Notes: generated by a model from the letters alone, not told the origin. A stretch of 64,000 bases of DNA from PALSA-1335 sp965231025 (GCA_965231025.1 OZ246407.1:1-64000), one strand, 5' to 3'; positions 16,133 through 26,091 are shown, numbered from the stretch's first letter. Numbers and translations are program-made.

Positions 16133-17260
16133 ATGACGAACAGCACTGAACGTCAGAAAGCCGTAGAACTCGCGCTTTCTCAAATTGAACGCTCCTTTGG
16201 TAAAGGCGCAATCATGAAAATGGGCGAAGCCCAAAAAATTGCCGTTGAAACGATTCCAACGGGATCGATATCCCTGGATATTGCTCTCGGGGGCGGAGTA
16301 CCCCGCGGCCGCGTGGTGGAAATTTTCGGCCCTGAAAGCTCCGGAAAAACCACACTGACACTTCATATTATTGCCGAAGCCCAGAAACGGGGCGGTCAGG
16401 TCGCCTTTATTGATGCCGAACACGCCCTCGATCCGGAATACGCCCGCATGATCGGCGTGGATGTTGATAATCTTTTGATTTCCCAGCCGGACAGCGGGGA
16501 GCAGGCCTTGGAAATTACTGAAACACTGGTCCGTTCCAACGCCATTGATGTGGTGGTCGTGGATTCGGTTGCGGCGCTTACTCCAAAGGCAGAAATTGAA
16601 GGCGACATGGGGGATTCACACATGGGCCTCCAGGCGCGCCTGATGAGCCAGGCTCTCCGCAAGCTTACAAGTGCCATCAGTAAATCAAAAACCACGGTGA
16701 TCTTTATTAACCAGATCCGCATGAAGATCGGAATCATGTTCGGAAATCCGGAGACGACCACAGGAGGCCAGGCTCTCAAATTTTATTCTTCCGTGCGCAT
16801 GGATATCCGCAACATCGGAAAAATCGAGGATGGCAGCGGTGAAGAAAAAAAGATTCTGGGCAACCGTGTGCGTGTGAAGATCGTAAAGAATAAAATTGCT
16901 CCTCCGTTCCGCACTGCCGAATTCGACATCCTTTATAACAGGGGCATTTCCTATGCCGGCGATGTGATCGATCTTGCCACAAAATACGAAATCACCCAAA
17001 AGAGCGGGGCATTCTATTCCTACAAGGACATCAAGCTCGGCCAGGGCCGTGAAAACGCAAAAGGATTCCTGGAGACCAATCACAAAGTTCTGAAAGAGAT
17101 CGAAAAAGAGGTCCTCGCAATTGTCGAAAAACTCCACAAGGAAGAGTCACGGGGACTGGATCATATCCACGGCGGCCTGTCTCCGGCGGCGCCTGTTGCC
17201 GCTCCGGTGAAAGCAACCGCGAAGACCGCCATCCGCACCTCCGCAAGCAAAGAGGTCTAG
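16133..17260 (+). CDS. recA: recombinase RecA
   Basis: The strand-exchange ATPase of homologous recombination and, where LexA exists, co-protease of the SOS response. The protein is about 375 residues. Walker A is GPESSGKTT near residue 67, followed by VAFIDAEHALD, VVVVDSVAALTPKAEIEGDMGDSHMGLQARLMSQALRKLT (Walker B and loop L1) and FINQIRMKIGIMFGNPETTTGGQALKFYSSVR (loop L2). The C-terminus has a short Ala/Pro-rich tail. A GTG immediately precedes the ATG at 16133, so 16130 is an equally possible start. recX follows 47 bases later. Its promoter carries the spacer palindrome described above. Confidence 0.98.
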   Translation: MTNSTERQKAVELALSQIERSFGKGAIMKMGEAQKIAVETIPTGSISLDIALGGGVPRGRVVEIFGPESSGKTTLTLHIIAEAQKRGGQVAFIDAEHALDPEYARMIGVDVDNLLISQPDSGEQALEITETLVRSNAIDVVVVDSVAALTPKAEIEGDMGDSHMGLQARLMSQALRKLTSAISKSKTTVIFINQIRMKIGIMFGNPETTTGGQALKFYSSVRMDIRNIGKIEDGSGEEKKILGNRVRVKIVKNKIAPPFRTAEFDILYNRGISYAGDVIDLATKYEITQKSGAFYSYKDIKLGQGRENAKGFLETNHKVLKEIEKEVLAIVEKLHKEESRGLDHIHGGLSPAAPVAAPVKATAKTAIRTSASKEV

Positions 17261-17307
17261 AAAATTCCCGGGAAAATCCGCTGTGGTACTCCATAAACCG
17301 ACATCCT

Positions 17308-17778
17308 ATGAATAGTGAGCAACCGACACAGCCCAATAAAATAATCTTCAACTACGCCTGCGAGCTTCTTGCCCGCAGGCGTTACAGTATCACCGAGTTC
17401 CGGAGCAAACTTGAAAAAAAATTCCCGGATCAGGTTGACGCGACCACGCAGGTGATGGAGCTCTTTATTGACCGGAAATATCTGGACGATAACCAGTACA
17501 CCACGTTGTACATCCGTGAACAGCTCCGGAGGAAACCGCAGGGGCTCCGGCTCATCAAGCAAAAACTCCGCCAAAAAGGAATCAGTGAAACCACGCTCAG
17601 CGGTGTTTTCCGCGAGCAGCTCATTGACGAGGAGGAGCTCATCAGGGAAGCCGTCATCAAGAAAAGCAAAACTATAAAAACCGATGATCCTTTGAAGAAA
17701 AAACAGAAGCTCTTCCGTTTTCTGGCTTCACGCGGATTCGGGCACGAGGGAATAATGAAAGCGCTGAATGATCGTTAA
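17308..17778 (+). CDS. recX: RecA regulator RecX
   Basis: A 156-residue all-helical protein built of three-helix RecX repeats. RecX binds along RecA filaments and limits their activity. Recognisable segments are YACELLARRRYSITEFRSKLEKKF, FIDRKYLDDNQYTTLYIREQLRRKPQGLRLIKQKLRQKGIS and KLFRFLASRGFGHEGIMKAL, all characteristic. It lies directly downstream of recA in the same direction with no promoter seen between, so it is probably co-transcribed and shares the control of recA. Confidence 0.94.
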   Translation: MNSEQPTQPNKIIFNYACELLARRRYSITEFRSKLEKKFPDQVDATTQVMELFIDRKYLDDNQYTTLYIREQLRRKPQGLRLIKQKLRQKGISETTLSGVFREQLIDEEELIREAVIKKSKTIKTDDPLKKKQKLFRFLASRGFGHEGIMKALNDR

Positions 17779-17784
17779 AACGCA

Positions 17785-18303
17785 TCAGGAACCCGCCGGA
17801 AGTTCCTGGATCTCGCGGAGATACTTGTCGATCCGTTTTGTGAGCAGTTCGTAGAGGGACTCGTCGATTTTCCCCTTTTTCAGTCGTTCCTCCAAAAGAT
17901 CCCGCAACCGGTAAAGCTCGGCCTCACATCGCTTTGATTTCCATTTGTACTCGGAAAACGTTGCGTCAATCTCCTCCATGTACTTGGAAATAGCTCTTTT
18001 TTTCTTATGTGAGCTGACGCTGAACCCCATGACCGCGGCAAGACCGGAACAGATTGAAACCACAATGGCAATCGTTTCCCACGGAATGCGCAGGGGAACA
18101 GGTTTCTGTTCTTCCACATCCTTCTTTGGATTCTCTTTTATTCCGGTGGCATCGATAGTTTTAAGCTTTTCCGGAGCTACCAACTGCAAATTGTTCAGTC
18201 GAAGATTCGGGTTCGTCTGTGTAGTCGTGGTCTGGGCAAAAGCAGTCGGGAAAACGAAAGTACAGGCTGCAAAAACCAAAATCATGGCGAAAAACCTGTT
18301 CAT
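17785..18303 (-). CDS. hypothetical membrane protein with signal peptide
   Basis: A 172-residue protein without a recognised family. It starts MNRFFAMILVFAACTFVFPTAFAQ, a signal peptide, followed by an extracytoplasmic linker. A membrane helix follows (IAIVVSICSGLAAVMGFSV, about residues 85-103), then a charged coiled-coil cytoplasmic tail (AELYRLRDLLEERLKKGKIDESLYELLTKRIDKYLREIQEL), which resembles SHOCT-like helical hairpins. The ATG at 18303 is fixed by a strong promoter just upstream; the longer frame from 18432 would run through it. Divergent from nusA. Confidence 0.75.
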   Translation of the reverse strand: MNRFFAMILVFAACTFVFPTAFAQTTTTQTNPNLRLNNLQLVAPEKLKTIDATGIKENPKKDVEEQKPVPLRIPWETIAIVVSICSGLAAVMGFSVSSHKKKRAISKYMEEIDATFSEYKWKSKRCEAELYRLRDLLEERLKKGKIDESLYELLTKRIDKYLREIQELPAGS

Positions 18304-18328
18304 GGGAGAAAAACAAAAGAGTACATCA

Positions 18329-18356
18329 ATTCTAAATGAGATAATTCCTATGTCAA
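18329..18356 (-). promoter_or_regulatory. promoter of the 18303 gene
   Basis: TTGACA (18351-18356), a 16-base spacer and TAGAAT (18329-18334) on the minus strand. Confidence 0.75.
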
Positions 18357-18373
18357 CCGCTCTCCCGTATATC

Positions 18374-18402
18374 TTTACAAAAGTAAAAAAACAGTATACG
18401 AT
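18374..18402 (+). promoter_or_regulatory. candidate nusA promoter
   Basis: TTTACA (18374-18379) and TACGAT (18397-18402) with a 17-base spacer, about 70 bases before the nusA ATG. Confidence 0.5.
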
Positions 18403-18470
18403 GACCACGATACAGGATCTCATGATGAGCATCCTGGATTTTCCGCATCCACTCCATAATTTTTTATAAC

Positions 18471-19724
18471 ATGCAATCTCAATTCCTCGCCGCCATCAAC
18501 CAGCTTTGTGATGAAAAAGGCATCCCGAAGGACAAGGTGATGGAAACCATCAAGGCCGCGCTGCGCGCAGCGTACCGCAAAGACTACGGTAACCGTGACC
18601 AGAACATTGACGTGGAACTCAATGAAAAAACGGAGGCCTTCACCGTTTTCCTGATCAAAAAAGTGGTCAAGAAAGTGGAAAATCCGGAAATTGAAATGAC
18701 TCTTGCGGAAGCAAGAAAGTACAAGAAAGACGCAAAAGTCGAGGATGAAATCCATATTGACGTCACTCCGATTGAATATGGACGCATCGCCGCTCAGTCG
18801 GCAAAGCAGGTCATCATTCAGCGCATTCAGGAGGCAGAACGCGAAGTCATGTACGACACGTTCAAGGACCGTGAAAACGAACTCATCAACGCGCTGGTGC
18901 ACCGCGTGGAAAACCAGAACGTCTACGTAAATCTGGACAACAAAATCACCACGATCCTTCCCCCAGATCAGCAGATCCCCCGTGAAAGATACTATGGTGG
19001 ACAGCGCATCAAGCTGTATCTGGACAAAGTAATCAAGACCACGAAAGGTCCGCAACTCCTCATTTCCCGCACTCATCCGAGTCTTGTAAAAAAACTGATG
19101 GAGCTCGAAATCCCGGAAATTAAAAGCAACCTTGTGGAAATCAAAGCTATCGCCCGTGAACCGGGAGTACGCTCCAAGGTTGCCGTAAGTTCTTCCGATC
19201 CAAAGATCGACCCGATCGGTTCATGCGTCGGACAAAAAGGCGTTCGTGTGTCCAACGTGATGGATGAACTGAACGGTGAACGCATCGACATTATTTTATG
19301 GAACGAGAATTCCGAGGAGTACATCAAGACCGCGCTGTCTCCGGCAAAAGTCGCGCTGATCGCGCTGGATAAAGGGGCTAAGCGTGCCAAGGTGTACGTA
19401 AATCCTGACCAGCGTCCTCTGGCCATCGGCAAGAACGGCCAGAACGTGCGTCTGGCTTCAAAACTCACCGGATTCGAACTCGACATCATGGACGTCGGTG
19501 AACTCGGAGCGGCACAGGCCGGTACGGCAGACCAGAAGAAAACCGTCGAAAACATCGGCGACCTCGAAGGCGTCACTCCGGAAATCGTCGAGAAACTTGC
19601 CAAAGCCAACCTCAGCCAGGTCGGTCAGCTCCACGGCCTTACCACCAAAGACCTCATGGGCATTGAGGGAATCACCGAGGACGAAGCAAACCTCATCAGC
19701 GAAGCGGTGAAAAAGGTCGCGTAA
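18471..19724 (+). CDS. nusA: transcription elongation/termination factor NusA
   Basis: A 417-residue RNA-polymerase-binding factor for pausing, termination and antitermination. Domain order: an N-terminal domain (residues 1-125; YGRIAAQSAKQVIIQRIQEAEREVMYDTF closes it), S1 (about 135-200; GQRIKLYLDKV), KH1 and KH2 (about 200-345; GSCVGQKGVRVSNVMDELNGERIDII and AIGKNGQNVRLASKLTG), then a helix-hairpin-helix-type C-terminal segment (TPEIVEKLAKANLSQVGQLHGLTTKDLMGIEGITEDEANLI). All key parts are present. rimP and infB, frequent neighbours, are not next to it. A terminator-like hairpin follows. Confidence 0.97.
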   Translation: MQSQFLAAINQLCDEKGIPKDKVMETIKAALRAAYRKDYGNRDQNIDVELNEKTEAFTVFLIKKVVKKVENPEIEMTLAEARKYKKDAKVEDEIHIDVTPIEYGRIAAQSAKQVIIQRIQEAEREVMYDTFKDRENELINALVHRVENQNVYVNLDNKITTILPPDQQIPRERYYGGQRIKLYLDKVIKTTKGPQLLISRTHPSLVKKLMELEIPEIKSNLVEIKAIAREPGVRSKVAVSSSDPKIDPIGSCVGQKGVRVSNVMDELNGERIDIILWNENSEEYIKTALSPAKVALIALDKGAKRAKVYVNPDQRPLAIGKNGQNVRLASKLTGFELDIMDVGELGAAQAGTADQKKTVENIGDLEGVTPEIVEKLAKANLSQVGQLHGLTTKDLMGIEGITEDEANLISEAVKKVA

Positions 19725-19762
19725 ACAGACGCAGCAACCGCGTAATAATCCATTATTACAAC

Positions 19763-19792
19763 AAAAGAACCCCGCCATGTTGGGGTTCTTTT
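19763..19792. terminator. bidirectional rho-independent terminator
   Basis: AAAAGAACCCC (19763-19773) and GGGGTTCTTTT (19782-19792) are exact complements around an 8-base loop. The ends give T-runs on both strands, serving nusA (+) and the convergent giant-protein operon (-). Confidence 0.85.
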
Positions 19793-19823
19793 CGAATGTC
19801 AGGATGTTCAGGATGGCGCTTGT

Positions 19824-20351
19824 TTATGCGGCCTTCTTCCGCCGCTCAAACTCATCCCGGTACTCTCCATACGCGGCGGCAAGTTTTCTACTCAGTGCGG
19901 TGAAGGACAGAACATCCTTCACCATCAGACCGAAGGGGAAACCACCTTTCAGTGAGTCACTTGGCATGTCCATGGGATCAAAGACTTCGCTTTGGACCTC
20001 CTGTTCCGTCGGCATCTCGATTTTGGCGTTGCGGATTTTCCCCTGAAGCACGGCAGGGAGAGTGGCAAAAAATTCGGGGTTGTGTTCCACCAATAGTACC
20101 TGAATTTTCCTCAGCAGGCGGACGTAATATGCATACGAAGGAATGCCTTTCGCAACCTGGGCGTCAATGGCCTCCACCGCCTTTTCAACTTCCAGGACAT
20201 CCTCCGGAAGCATGGAATTGACGGCCGGAGGAACAAAGGTATCCTTCCGTTGAACCGCTTCCGCATAACGTTTTTTCCTTTCGGGATCCAGGTAGCTGTC
20301 GGCGGCGATGAGCTCCGCCCAGGCCACGGGTTGTCGTGATTCAGATTCCAT
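19824..20351 (-). CDS. third gene of giant-protein cassette 1, unknown function
   Basis: A 175-residue soluble, mostly helical protein with no recognised family (MESESRQPVAWAELIAADSYLDPERKKRYAEAVQRKD at the start; LSFTALSRKLAAAYGEYRDEFERRKKAA at the end). It begins 33 bases after the stop of the 1900-residue gene and is clearly the last gene of that unit before the shared terminator. The second cassette has an unrelated 128-residue gene in the same place. If the giant proteins carry effector tails, this position is where a cognate partner or immunity gene would lie; that is only an inference from position. Confidence 0.65.
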   Translation of the reverse strand: MESESRQPVAWAELIAADSYLDPERKKRYAEAVQRKDTFVPPAVNSMLPEDVLEVEKAVEAIDAQVAKGIPSYAYYVRLLRKIQVLLVEHNPEFFATLPAVLQGKIRNAKIEMPTEQEVQSEVFDPMDMPSDSLKGGFPFGLMVKDVLSFTALSRKLAAAYGEYRDEFERRKKAA

Positions 20352-20384
20352 TGTAGTGATAAATATATAATAGTTTCAGTATGT

Positions 20385-23300
20385 TTACGCGGCCTTCGGA
20401 ACAGGCTTCGGCACCGCTTTCGGAACGGGGGGCAGGTGGACGGGGCCTTGTGCCGGTGTCACCTCGTGGGGCCTTCTTCGTCCTTCCACAATGTTATAAA
20501 GAGTTACCGGCGATTTCATTCTGTCTCTTGCCCCTCCGAATTCCGAGGCACTCATGTCCTGGGAAGAAACGATATCAACTTGCCCAACCGGGGAAGGAAC
20601 ACCGCCGCGCTTCCTGAATGATTCTGTAGCATCCCGTACGCTTCCGTCAACAACAGTATTGGCATCGGCCGCAATAACCTTCTGGACGGCAATGTTAAGC
20701 TCTGGCAATGCGGCCCGGATCATGGCCTGATGTTCGACCAGACCCATCGGTTGACCTCCGGTCTGTGGAAGCTGCCGTCCATCCATGTACACAAGCTTAA
20801 ACGCCCCTCCGCCCGTTCTGATAATGGCCGTAGCCCCCGGGAACCTCGCCATCATAAAGTCGGCAATCGTACGCATGGCCGCGTCGGTGGTGGCATAACC
20901 CTTCTGTCCATTGATGGCACCGGTGTTGTGCATGTCGATGACAAACTCACGGTACACCTGATGCTCTTTTTCAATGGGTTTACCGTCGCGGCCGCGCATC
21001 CAGAAAGAGATATCCTGATTATATTTACCCGGTCGGTCGGCACCCGTTTCGGCATCTTTATATTTATCGGCATTGATTTTTTGAATAAGACTGTCTGATT
21101 CCCTGATCATATCGGCAAGCCGTTTTTCATCGACTTCGGTAAAGGAACTTTTCTCCCGTAATGAACGCATCTCCCTCAGCAATGCGTCAAGTTTCTGTTC
21201 GGCTTCGTAAATACTCTTCTGTGTCTCGGCGATCACATCAGCCTTTTTGTCCGCCTTCGCCTTTTCATGCGCCTCCTTCATCTTCGCTGCATCCGGATGG
21301 TCGGCGCGTATTTCACCGTGGGAGTCGAACGGATTTTCGCTTTGGTAAATGTCGGCCTTGTCTTTTTGTTTTTTCGCCTCATGGAGCCCGTGTTCAAGAA
21401 CATGATCCAGGAAGAACTTCATGTCCGCCGTATTGAAATCTCTGCCCTCAAACCGAGGAACATCAATTCCCGACATCTGGAAATCCATGAGCGTGGACAT
21501 ATCTGCGGGCTGTCTGAGTTTCCCGAATCTGTCGCGGACGGCTTGAGTTCCCGCGGCATCCATGCCGGATAACGTTTCGATCTTGGCGGTGTTCACCCGT
21601 TGGAGCGCAAAATACACCATCATATTCTCTTCGGCGGTACGTTCGGCTGCCGACTTGGAAAGAATCTTCCCGAGAGTTTCCGGGTTCATCCTGGCGATAT
21701 CGTTGAATTCGGATCCCGTTGGGAAAAGGTCCGCCAAGGCGCCCTTTTCCTTCATCGCCGCAAGATTTTGGCGCAAAATTTCGGTGAGCGGAGGCGAACC
21801 GGAATCAAGCCCCTGGATTTTTTTGTCGATAAACTCGGCGAAGTCCTTGTTGATCTGCGCCGGGTCGCTGGATTTATCGCCGTACATTTCCGCGAACTCT
21901 TTTTGCAATCCGCGGGAGCTGCCTCTGAACCCAGCCAGAATTCGGGCATTCCCCATGTTGGTCTGATAATCAGCCCAGGTGCCATCCAGTCCCCACTGTT
22001 TTGCAAGGGCATCAAATTCGGCCTTGGTTTCAATGCCGAAATATTTTTTTGAAAGATTATTCTTAATTTCGTTCAAAAGTGCCGGTCCGTCCACGGGCTG
22101 CCCGGGCTTAAAACGGCTCCTGACAATCTGCGAAAATTCATGAAGGTAGAGATCCACCATGTTGGCATCCTGCCCCTTCACCCTCAGGGCAAACTCATTC
22201 GTCGGACCCATGTTTCCCACGTCGCCGAAGAACATCTGGACCTTTCCGTCGGGTCCCGCATGTAAAATAACAAATTCATCACCTCCGTGCTTGATAATTT
22301 TCGGGCCTTCCTTCAGGAGTTTGTCATAGTTGTTCATCAGGTCCACCATCTCCTTGGAGTACGCAAAATTCTTGCTGTTGTAGTGTTCGAACAGGTCGAC
22401 TTTCTTTGTTTTGCCGGGATTCTCAGGGTCGGGAATTTCGATCACGCGGTGTTCCTCAAACAAGGCTTTCTCCGCCTTGCTTAAGTCTTCACCGGTGGTT
22501 TTTGCCTTTTCGAACTGTTCAACTAAAAACTCCAGACGTTTCCGTTGTTCAGGTGGAAGGTCTTTATTCTCAAGCTCTTTTTTCATGGCATCGACGCTCT
22601 TTTGCATTTCAGCCAGACGTGCAACCCGGTCGGCCGTCATGGCTTCGCGTGCACTGGCCTCTTTTGTATGGGCGGTCCTTTCAAGTTTTACGGCTTCGGC
22701 TTCAAGTCTCGCGGCATCCGGAGATCCGGCCTTTTTGGCCGCATCCGCTTTTTCACGGGCACCCTTGGCGGCACCTTCCGCATCGAGTGAATCACGGATG
22801 GCGTCACGCAGGAGTTTCCCTTCTTTGCCATCTGCCACTTGGGCATGGGAACCTTCACCCTTTCCCGCCTCGGCAGCCATGTGAACCCCTCCCATAACCA
22901 TAAACGTCACAAAATTTTCACCAAATGCCCGGCCAAGTTCATCAGTGGTCATGGATTTTCCGTGCAGCACTTTTTCACTTCCCCAGGAAATGCCGGTCAT
23001 AAGGGCGGAATCCAGCACGGATTTGCCCGTTAACTGAAGACCCCTTTTTGCAACTCCCAGGGAGCCCTGTGCAACGCTTTTTGAGAACGGGGTGATGAAC
23101 TCTCCCGATCCTTCGGCAACTGCGGTTGCGCCTTTGGATCCTACTTTCCCCAAAACTGCTCCGGTCCCTTTCATGATGCCGAGTGTCGCGTATGTGGTGA
23201 CAAGTCCTTTCATAAATTTTCCGCCGTCTTTGAACCCTTCAGCGCCTTCGTTGAGCCCAACGCTCACGGTATGCATGACGGCGCCTTCAATGAGGAATCC

Positions 23301-26087
23301 GGCAGCCTGGGACGCGAACATAGTTCCGGCCCCGACTTCAACGGCACCGCCCAAAATGGCGGCGCTCGCCGCGCCGCCCGTAATAACACCGGCAGCCGCA
23401 GCGATTTCCAGATATAAAATACCGACTGCGATTTTCGCCGCAGTTTCGCGGATAGCGTCCGAGGTAAAGACGAGGGCGGAGTCGGTGATGTTTTCAGCAA
23501 CACCGAAATGGCCTCCGTAAGCTTCATTCCAGACATTCACCGGAGCGTCCTTGACGAGTTCGCCCGAATTGACGTCAACGACCTTGGCATTTTTATAGTC
23601 GTCATTGAGAGATTTTTTAACATTTTTCATCCAGATGTCGTCGATGACGCCGTTGCGGACGCGCTGTTCAATGTCCACGGCATTCGCCTGGTAATTTGAT
23701 TCCCACTTATCGAGATCAGCCGCTTCATCTTTAAGTTCCTGATCCGATGCCAGCCTTCCGTTGAGGTTCAGTCTTCGGTTTCTTTCAGTAATAAAATGAG
23801 TCCTTGCCTGGTCATGGGCATTTTTGATCCCGGCCTTGATCTGTTCCCCCGCGTCCTCTTTGGCATTGAACGCCGCTTCAGCCTGTTCACGGGTGACGGT
23901 TTTTTTCTTGTTGGCTATTTCACCGGCAAAATACATCTCGAAATATTTTTTGGCGAACGGAGTCATTCCCGCCTCCATGGCGGCACGGGCGAGTCTCAAA
24001 ATATTTGCGCGGCGTTTTTCGGGGTCGGGTTCGCTCAAAAGCCTCTGCTGGTCCCGGGGACTGGTGAATGAAATGCCGTCGACCACCAGGTCCTTCCCTC
24101 TTGGCATTTTGGTCAGCTTATCCCAAACCTGCCCGATGGTGAGCGGACAATCCTTGGAATTAATGATTCTTTCAGCGGCATCCATCCTGTCCCAGCCGAG
24201 CATCACCGTAATGCCGAGTTCTGGACGGTTAACGTCTTCAATGTCGCCGCGGTTATCCTGGACATCGCTCATGGTCTGGAAATTTTCCTTCGCCTGCATG
24301 AACTCAATTTTTACGATTGCCTGAAGCAGGCTTGAGGTTGAGCTCGTCTGAACGGCCTTTTCGGGATCGTTGAGGAACTTGTTCCAGTAAGCGAGCAGCA
24401 ACGGTTTGGCTCCCTGCCAGTCGCCGTTTTCAAATTTTGCCAAACCTTCATTCCAGTCCTTGTCCTCTTTGAGTTCCATTTTTCTTGTCAAATCAAGCGT
24501 AATCTCGGCCGGAACGGCGGCATATTGGGCCAGATAGATTTTCTGCTGGTCGGGAGTTAGTTTTTTAAACTCTTCCGTTTGTTCAACTACGACAACGTTC
24601 TGGCCGTTGACCTGTTTTCTGACAACACGGAAATACTCCTTGCCGTCAGTGTTCGTTTCGCTTTTTTTATTAATATCCTCCGTGAGCTTACTGTTTTTAA
24701 TGAGCATCTGGACCTGGATAAGCTCCTGGATATTCGATTCAACAGTACCGCTCAACGCATCGAAACGTGCCTGGTATTCGCGCGGAAGCGATGTCCGGTC
24801 AACCGCAGCAAGCTTCCCCTTGATGGCGCAAAGTTTGGTAAGACCCTTCTCCGTGGCAGGTCCGAGCAGAGGGCTGTGCATGTCGAACTCCTTTGCATCC
24901 ATCACACTGTCCCTGACCTTCACGGCATTTTCATAAGATTTCTTCGGCGAATCATCGCCCTCGCCGTACTCCTTCTCAACAGCATCCACGAGACCCGGGC
25001 TGTCAACGGCCTCGTTGCCTTTATCGATCTTGTCGATCAGGGCGAAAGATTCCGCCATATAGCCTGCGGAAGCGCCTTTCATACAGTACAAAAGCGCCTG
25101 GTACTCCTCGGGAAGACTTTTTACTTCGTCCGCATCAATCTCATTAAGCCCCGCGATAACCTTGTCCGCGCTGATATTCACATCCATGAAATAGGTGTGG
25201 GCATTTTTCAAATAAACCTTTTTTTGATTGGGGTCGGTTTCCGCAGCTGCGTTTTCAAGCGTTTTTTTACCGGCAGTCATGTACCGCCCCAGGGCTTCGT
25301 AGCCGATGCCAAAAACCCCCTTGGAGTTATCGCCGCCGTTGGCATTCCGTATCGCAAGGATCTGTTTGATAGCGACCGGCATGTTATCCCTTTTTTCCTT
25401 CGTGTCGTACTGGTACGTTAAAGTGTAATCCGCCTGCTTTGCGAGGAGATTTTCCATCGCATCCATCATCGGTTTTTTCACTCCATCAAAAATGGCCTTG
25501 AACTCAGGGGAAGGGATTTTTCCGTCATAGGGAAGAACATAGCCCATTGCACCAAATTCTCCCAAGTTGTTGATGGCCGTTTTAAGATTCTCCCCGTAGT
25601 CTTTTGAATCAAACCCCGGCTGATCCTTGGCGGTATACTGTTTGTCGGCCTTTTCCATCCATGGTTTGACGTATTCGTTAAAATTCTGCTGGCCGTCACG
25701 CATGTCGAGGAAAAACTGCATATTTTTTTCAACGGAACCCGTGAGAGTGGTGATACGTTCGGCGCTTTGGCGGATCGTCGTAAAATTCGGATCAGTTTCT
25801 GTTTTGGACAAAATATTTTCACCGCTCTGGGCAGCCTTGTCCAGAAGGTTCTTAATCTCTGTTTTATCTTTGTCCATTTCAGCCTTGGCCGAAGGGTCAT
25901 TAAGGTTTTCCGCCTTTTGAAAAACCTTTTGGGTATCGTCGACTTGTTTGAAAAAAGTTTCGTGTTTGGCTTTCAGCTCGGCCTCAAGTTGCTCATGGGT
26001 TTTTTTGCCGGTGTCTTTATCAAGAGTTCCGGCTTTTTTTTCTACGGCTGTTATTTTCCCCTGTTCTGCTTGAAAGTTTTCAGGCAT
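20385..26087 (-). CDS. giant protein 1 (1900 residues) with GGDEF-like segments in the variable C-terminal half
   Basis: A 1900-residue protein of unknown function, paralogous over about its first 1,150 residues to the 1985-residue protein at 42483-48440 (both open MPENFQAEQ and share GENILxKTETDPNF). The N-terminal 850 residues are helical with TPR-like patches (KFENGDWQGAKPLLLAYWNKF). Residues about 900-1100 are Gly/Ala-rich hydrophobic segments (ILYLEIAAAAGVITGGAAS, YATLGIMKGTGAVLG) that could insert in a membrane. A coiled coil follows. The C-terminal half is unique: GGDEFVIL near residue 1268, and a second unit at about 1715-1765 whose DMHNTGAING..GYATTDAAMRTIADFM..GGGAFKLVY follows the layout of a GGDEF domain with the signature changed to GGGAF. 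A Pro-rich tail ends it. No signal peptide is seen. Confidence 0.75.
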   Translation of the reverse strand: MPENFQAEQGKITAVEKKAGTLDKDTGKKTHEQLEAELKAKHETFFKQVDDTQKVFQKAENLNDPSAKAEMDKDKTEIKNLLDKAAQSGENILSKTETDPNFTTIRQSAERITTLTGSVEKNMQFFLDMRDGQQNFNEYVKPWMEKADKQYTAKDQPGFDSKDYGENLKTAINNLGEFGAMGYVLPYDGKIPSPEFKAIFDGVKKPMMDAMENLLAKQADYTLTYQYDTKEKRDNMPVAIKQILAIRNANGGDNSKGVFGIGYEALGRYMTAGKKTLENAAAETDPNQKKVYLKNAHTYFMDVNISADKVIAGLNEIDADEVKSLPEEYQALLYCMKGASAGYMAESFALIDKIDKGNEAVDSPGLVDAVEKEYGEGDDSPKKSYENAVKVRDSVMDAKEFDMHSPLLGPATEKGLTKLCAIKGKLAAVDRTSLPREYQARFDALSGTVESNIQELIQVQMLIKNSKLTEDINKKSETNTDGKEYFRVVRKQVNGQNVVVVEQTEEFKKLTPDQQKIYLAQYAAVPAEITLDLTRKMELKEDKDWNEGLAKFENGDWQGAKPLLLAYWNKFLNDPEKAVQTSSTSSLLQAIVKIEFMQAKENFQTMSDVQDNRGDIEDVNRPELGITVMLGWDRMDAAERIINSKDCPLTIGQVWDKLTKMPRGKDLVVDGISFTSPRDQQRLLSEPDPEKRRANILRLARAAMEAGMTPFAKKYFEMYFAGEIANKKKTVTREQAEAAFNAKEDAGEQIKAGIKNAHDQARTHFITERNRRLNLNGRLASDQELKDEAADLDKWESNYQANAVDIEQRVRNGVIDDIWMKNVKKSLNDDYKNAKVVDVNSGELVKDAPVNVWNEAYGGHFGVAENITDSALVFTSDAIRETAAKIAVGILYLEIAAAAGVITGGAASAAILGGAVEVGAGTMFASQAAGFLIEGAVMHTVSVGLNEGAEGFKDGGKFMKGLVTTYATLGIMKGTGAVLGKVGSKGATAVAEGSGEFITPFSKSVAQGSLGVAKRGLQLTGKSVLDSALMTGISWGSEKVLHGKSMTTDELGRAFGENFVTFMVMGGVHMAAEAGKGEGSHAQVADGKEGKLLRDAIRDSLDAEGAAKGAREKADAAKKAGSPDAARLEAEAVKLERTAHTKEASAREAMTADRVARLAEMQKSVDAMKKELENKDLPPEQRKRLEFLVEQFEKAKTTGEDLSKAEKALFEEHRVIEIPDPENPGKTKKVDLFEHYNSKNFAYSKEMVDLMNNYDKLLKEGPKIIKHGGDEFVILHAGPDGKVQMFFGDVGNMGPTNEFALRVKGQDANMVDLYLHEFSQIVRSRFKPGQPVDGPALLNEIKNNLSKKYFGIETKAEFDALAKQWGLDGTWADYQTNMGNARILAGFRGSSRGLQKEFAEMYGDKSSDPAQINKDFAEFIDKKIQGLDSGSPPLTEILRQNLAAMKEKGALADLFPTGSEFNDIARMNPETLGKILSKSAAERTAEENMMVYFALQRVNTAKIETLSGMDAAGTQAVRDRFGKLRQPADMSTLMDFQMSGIDVPRFEGRDFNTADMKFFLDHVLEHGLHEAKKQKDKADIYQSENPFDSHGEIRADHPDAAKMKEAHEKAKADKKADVIAETQKSIYEAEQKLDALLREMRSLREKSSFTEVDEKRLADMIRESDSLIQKINADKYKDAETGADRPGKYNQDISFWMRGRDGKPIEKEHQVYREFVIDMHNTGAINGQKGYATTDAAMRTIADFMMARFPGATAIIRTGGGAFKLVYMDGRQLPQTGGQPMGLVEHQAMIRAALPELNIAVQKVIAADANTVVDGSVRDATESFRKRGGVPSPVGQVDIVSSQDMSASEFGGARDRMKSPVTLYNIVEGRRRPHEVTPAQGPVHLPPVPKAVPKPVPKAA

Positions 26088-26091
26088 ACGA

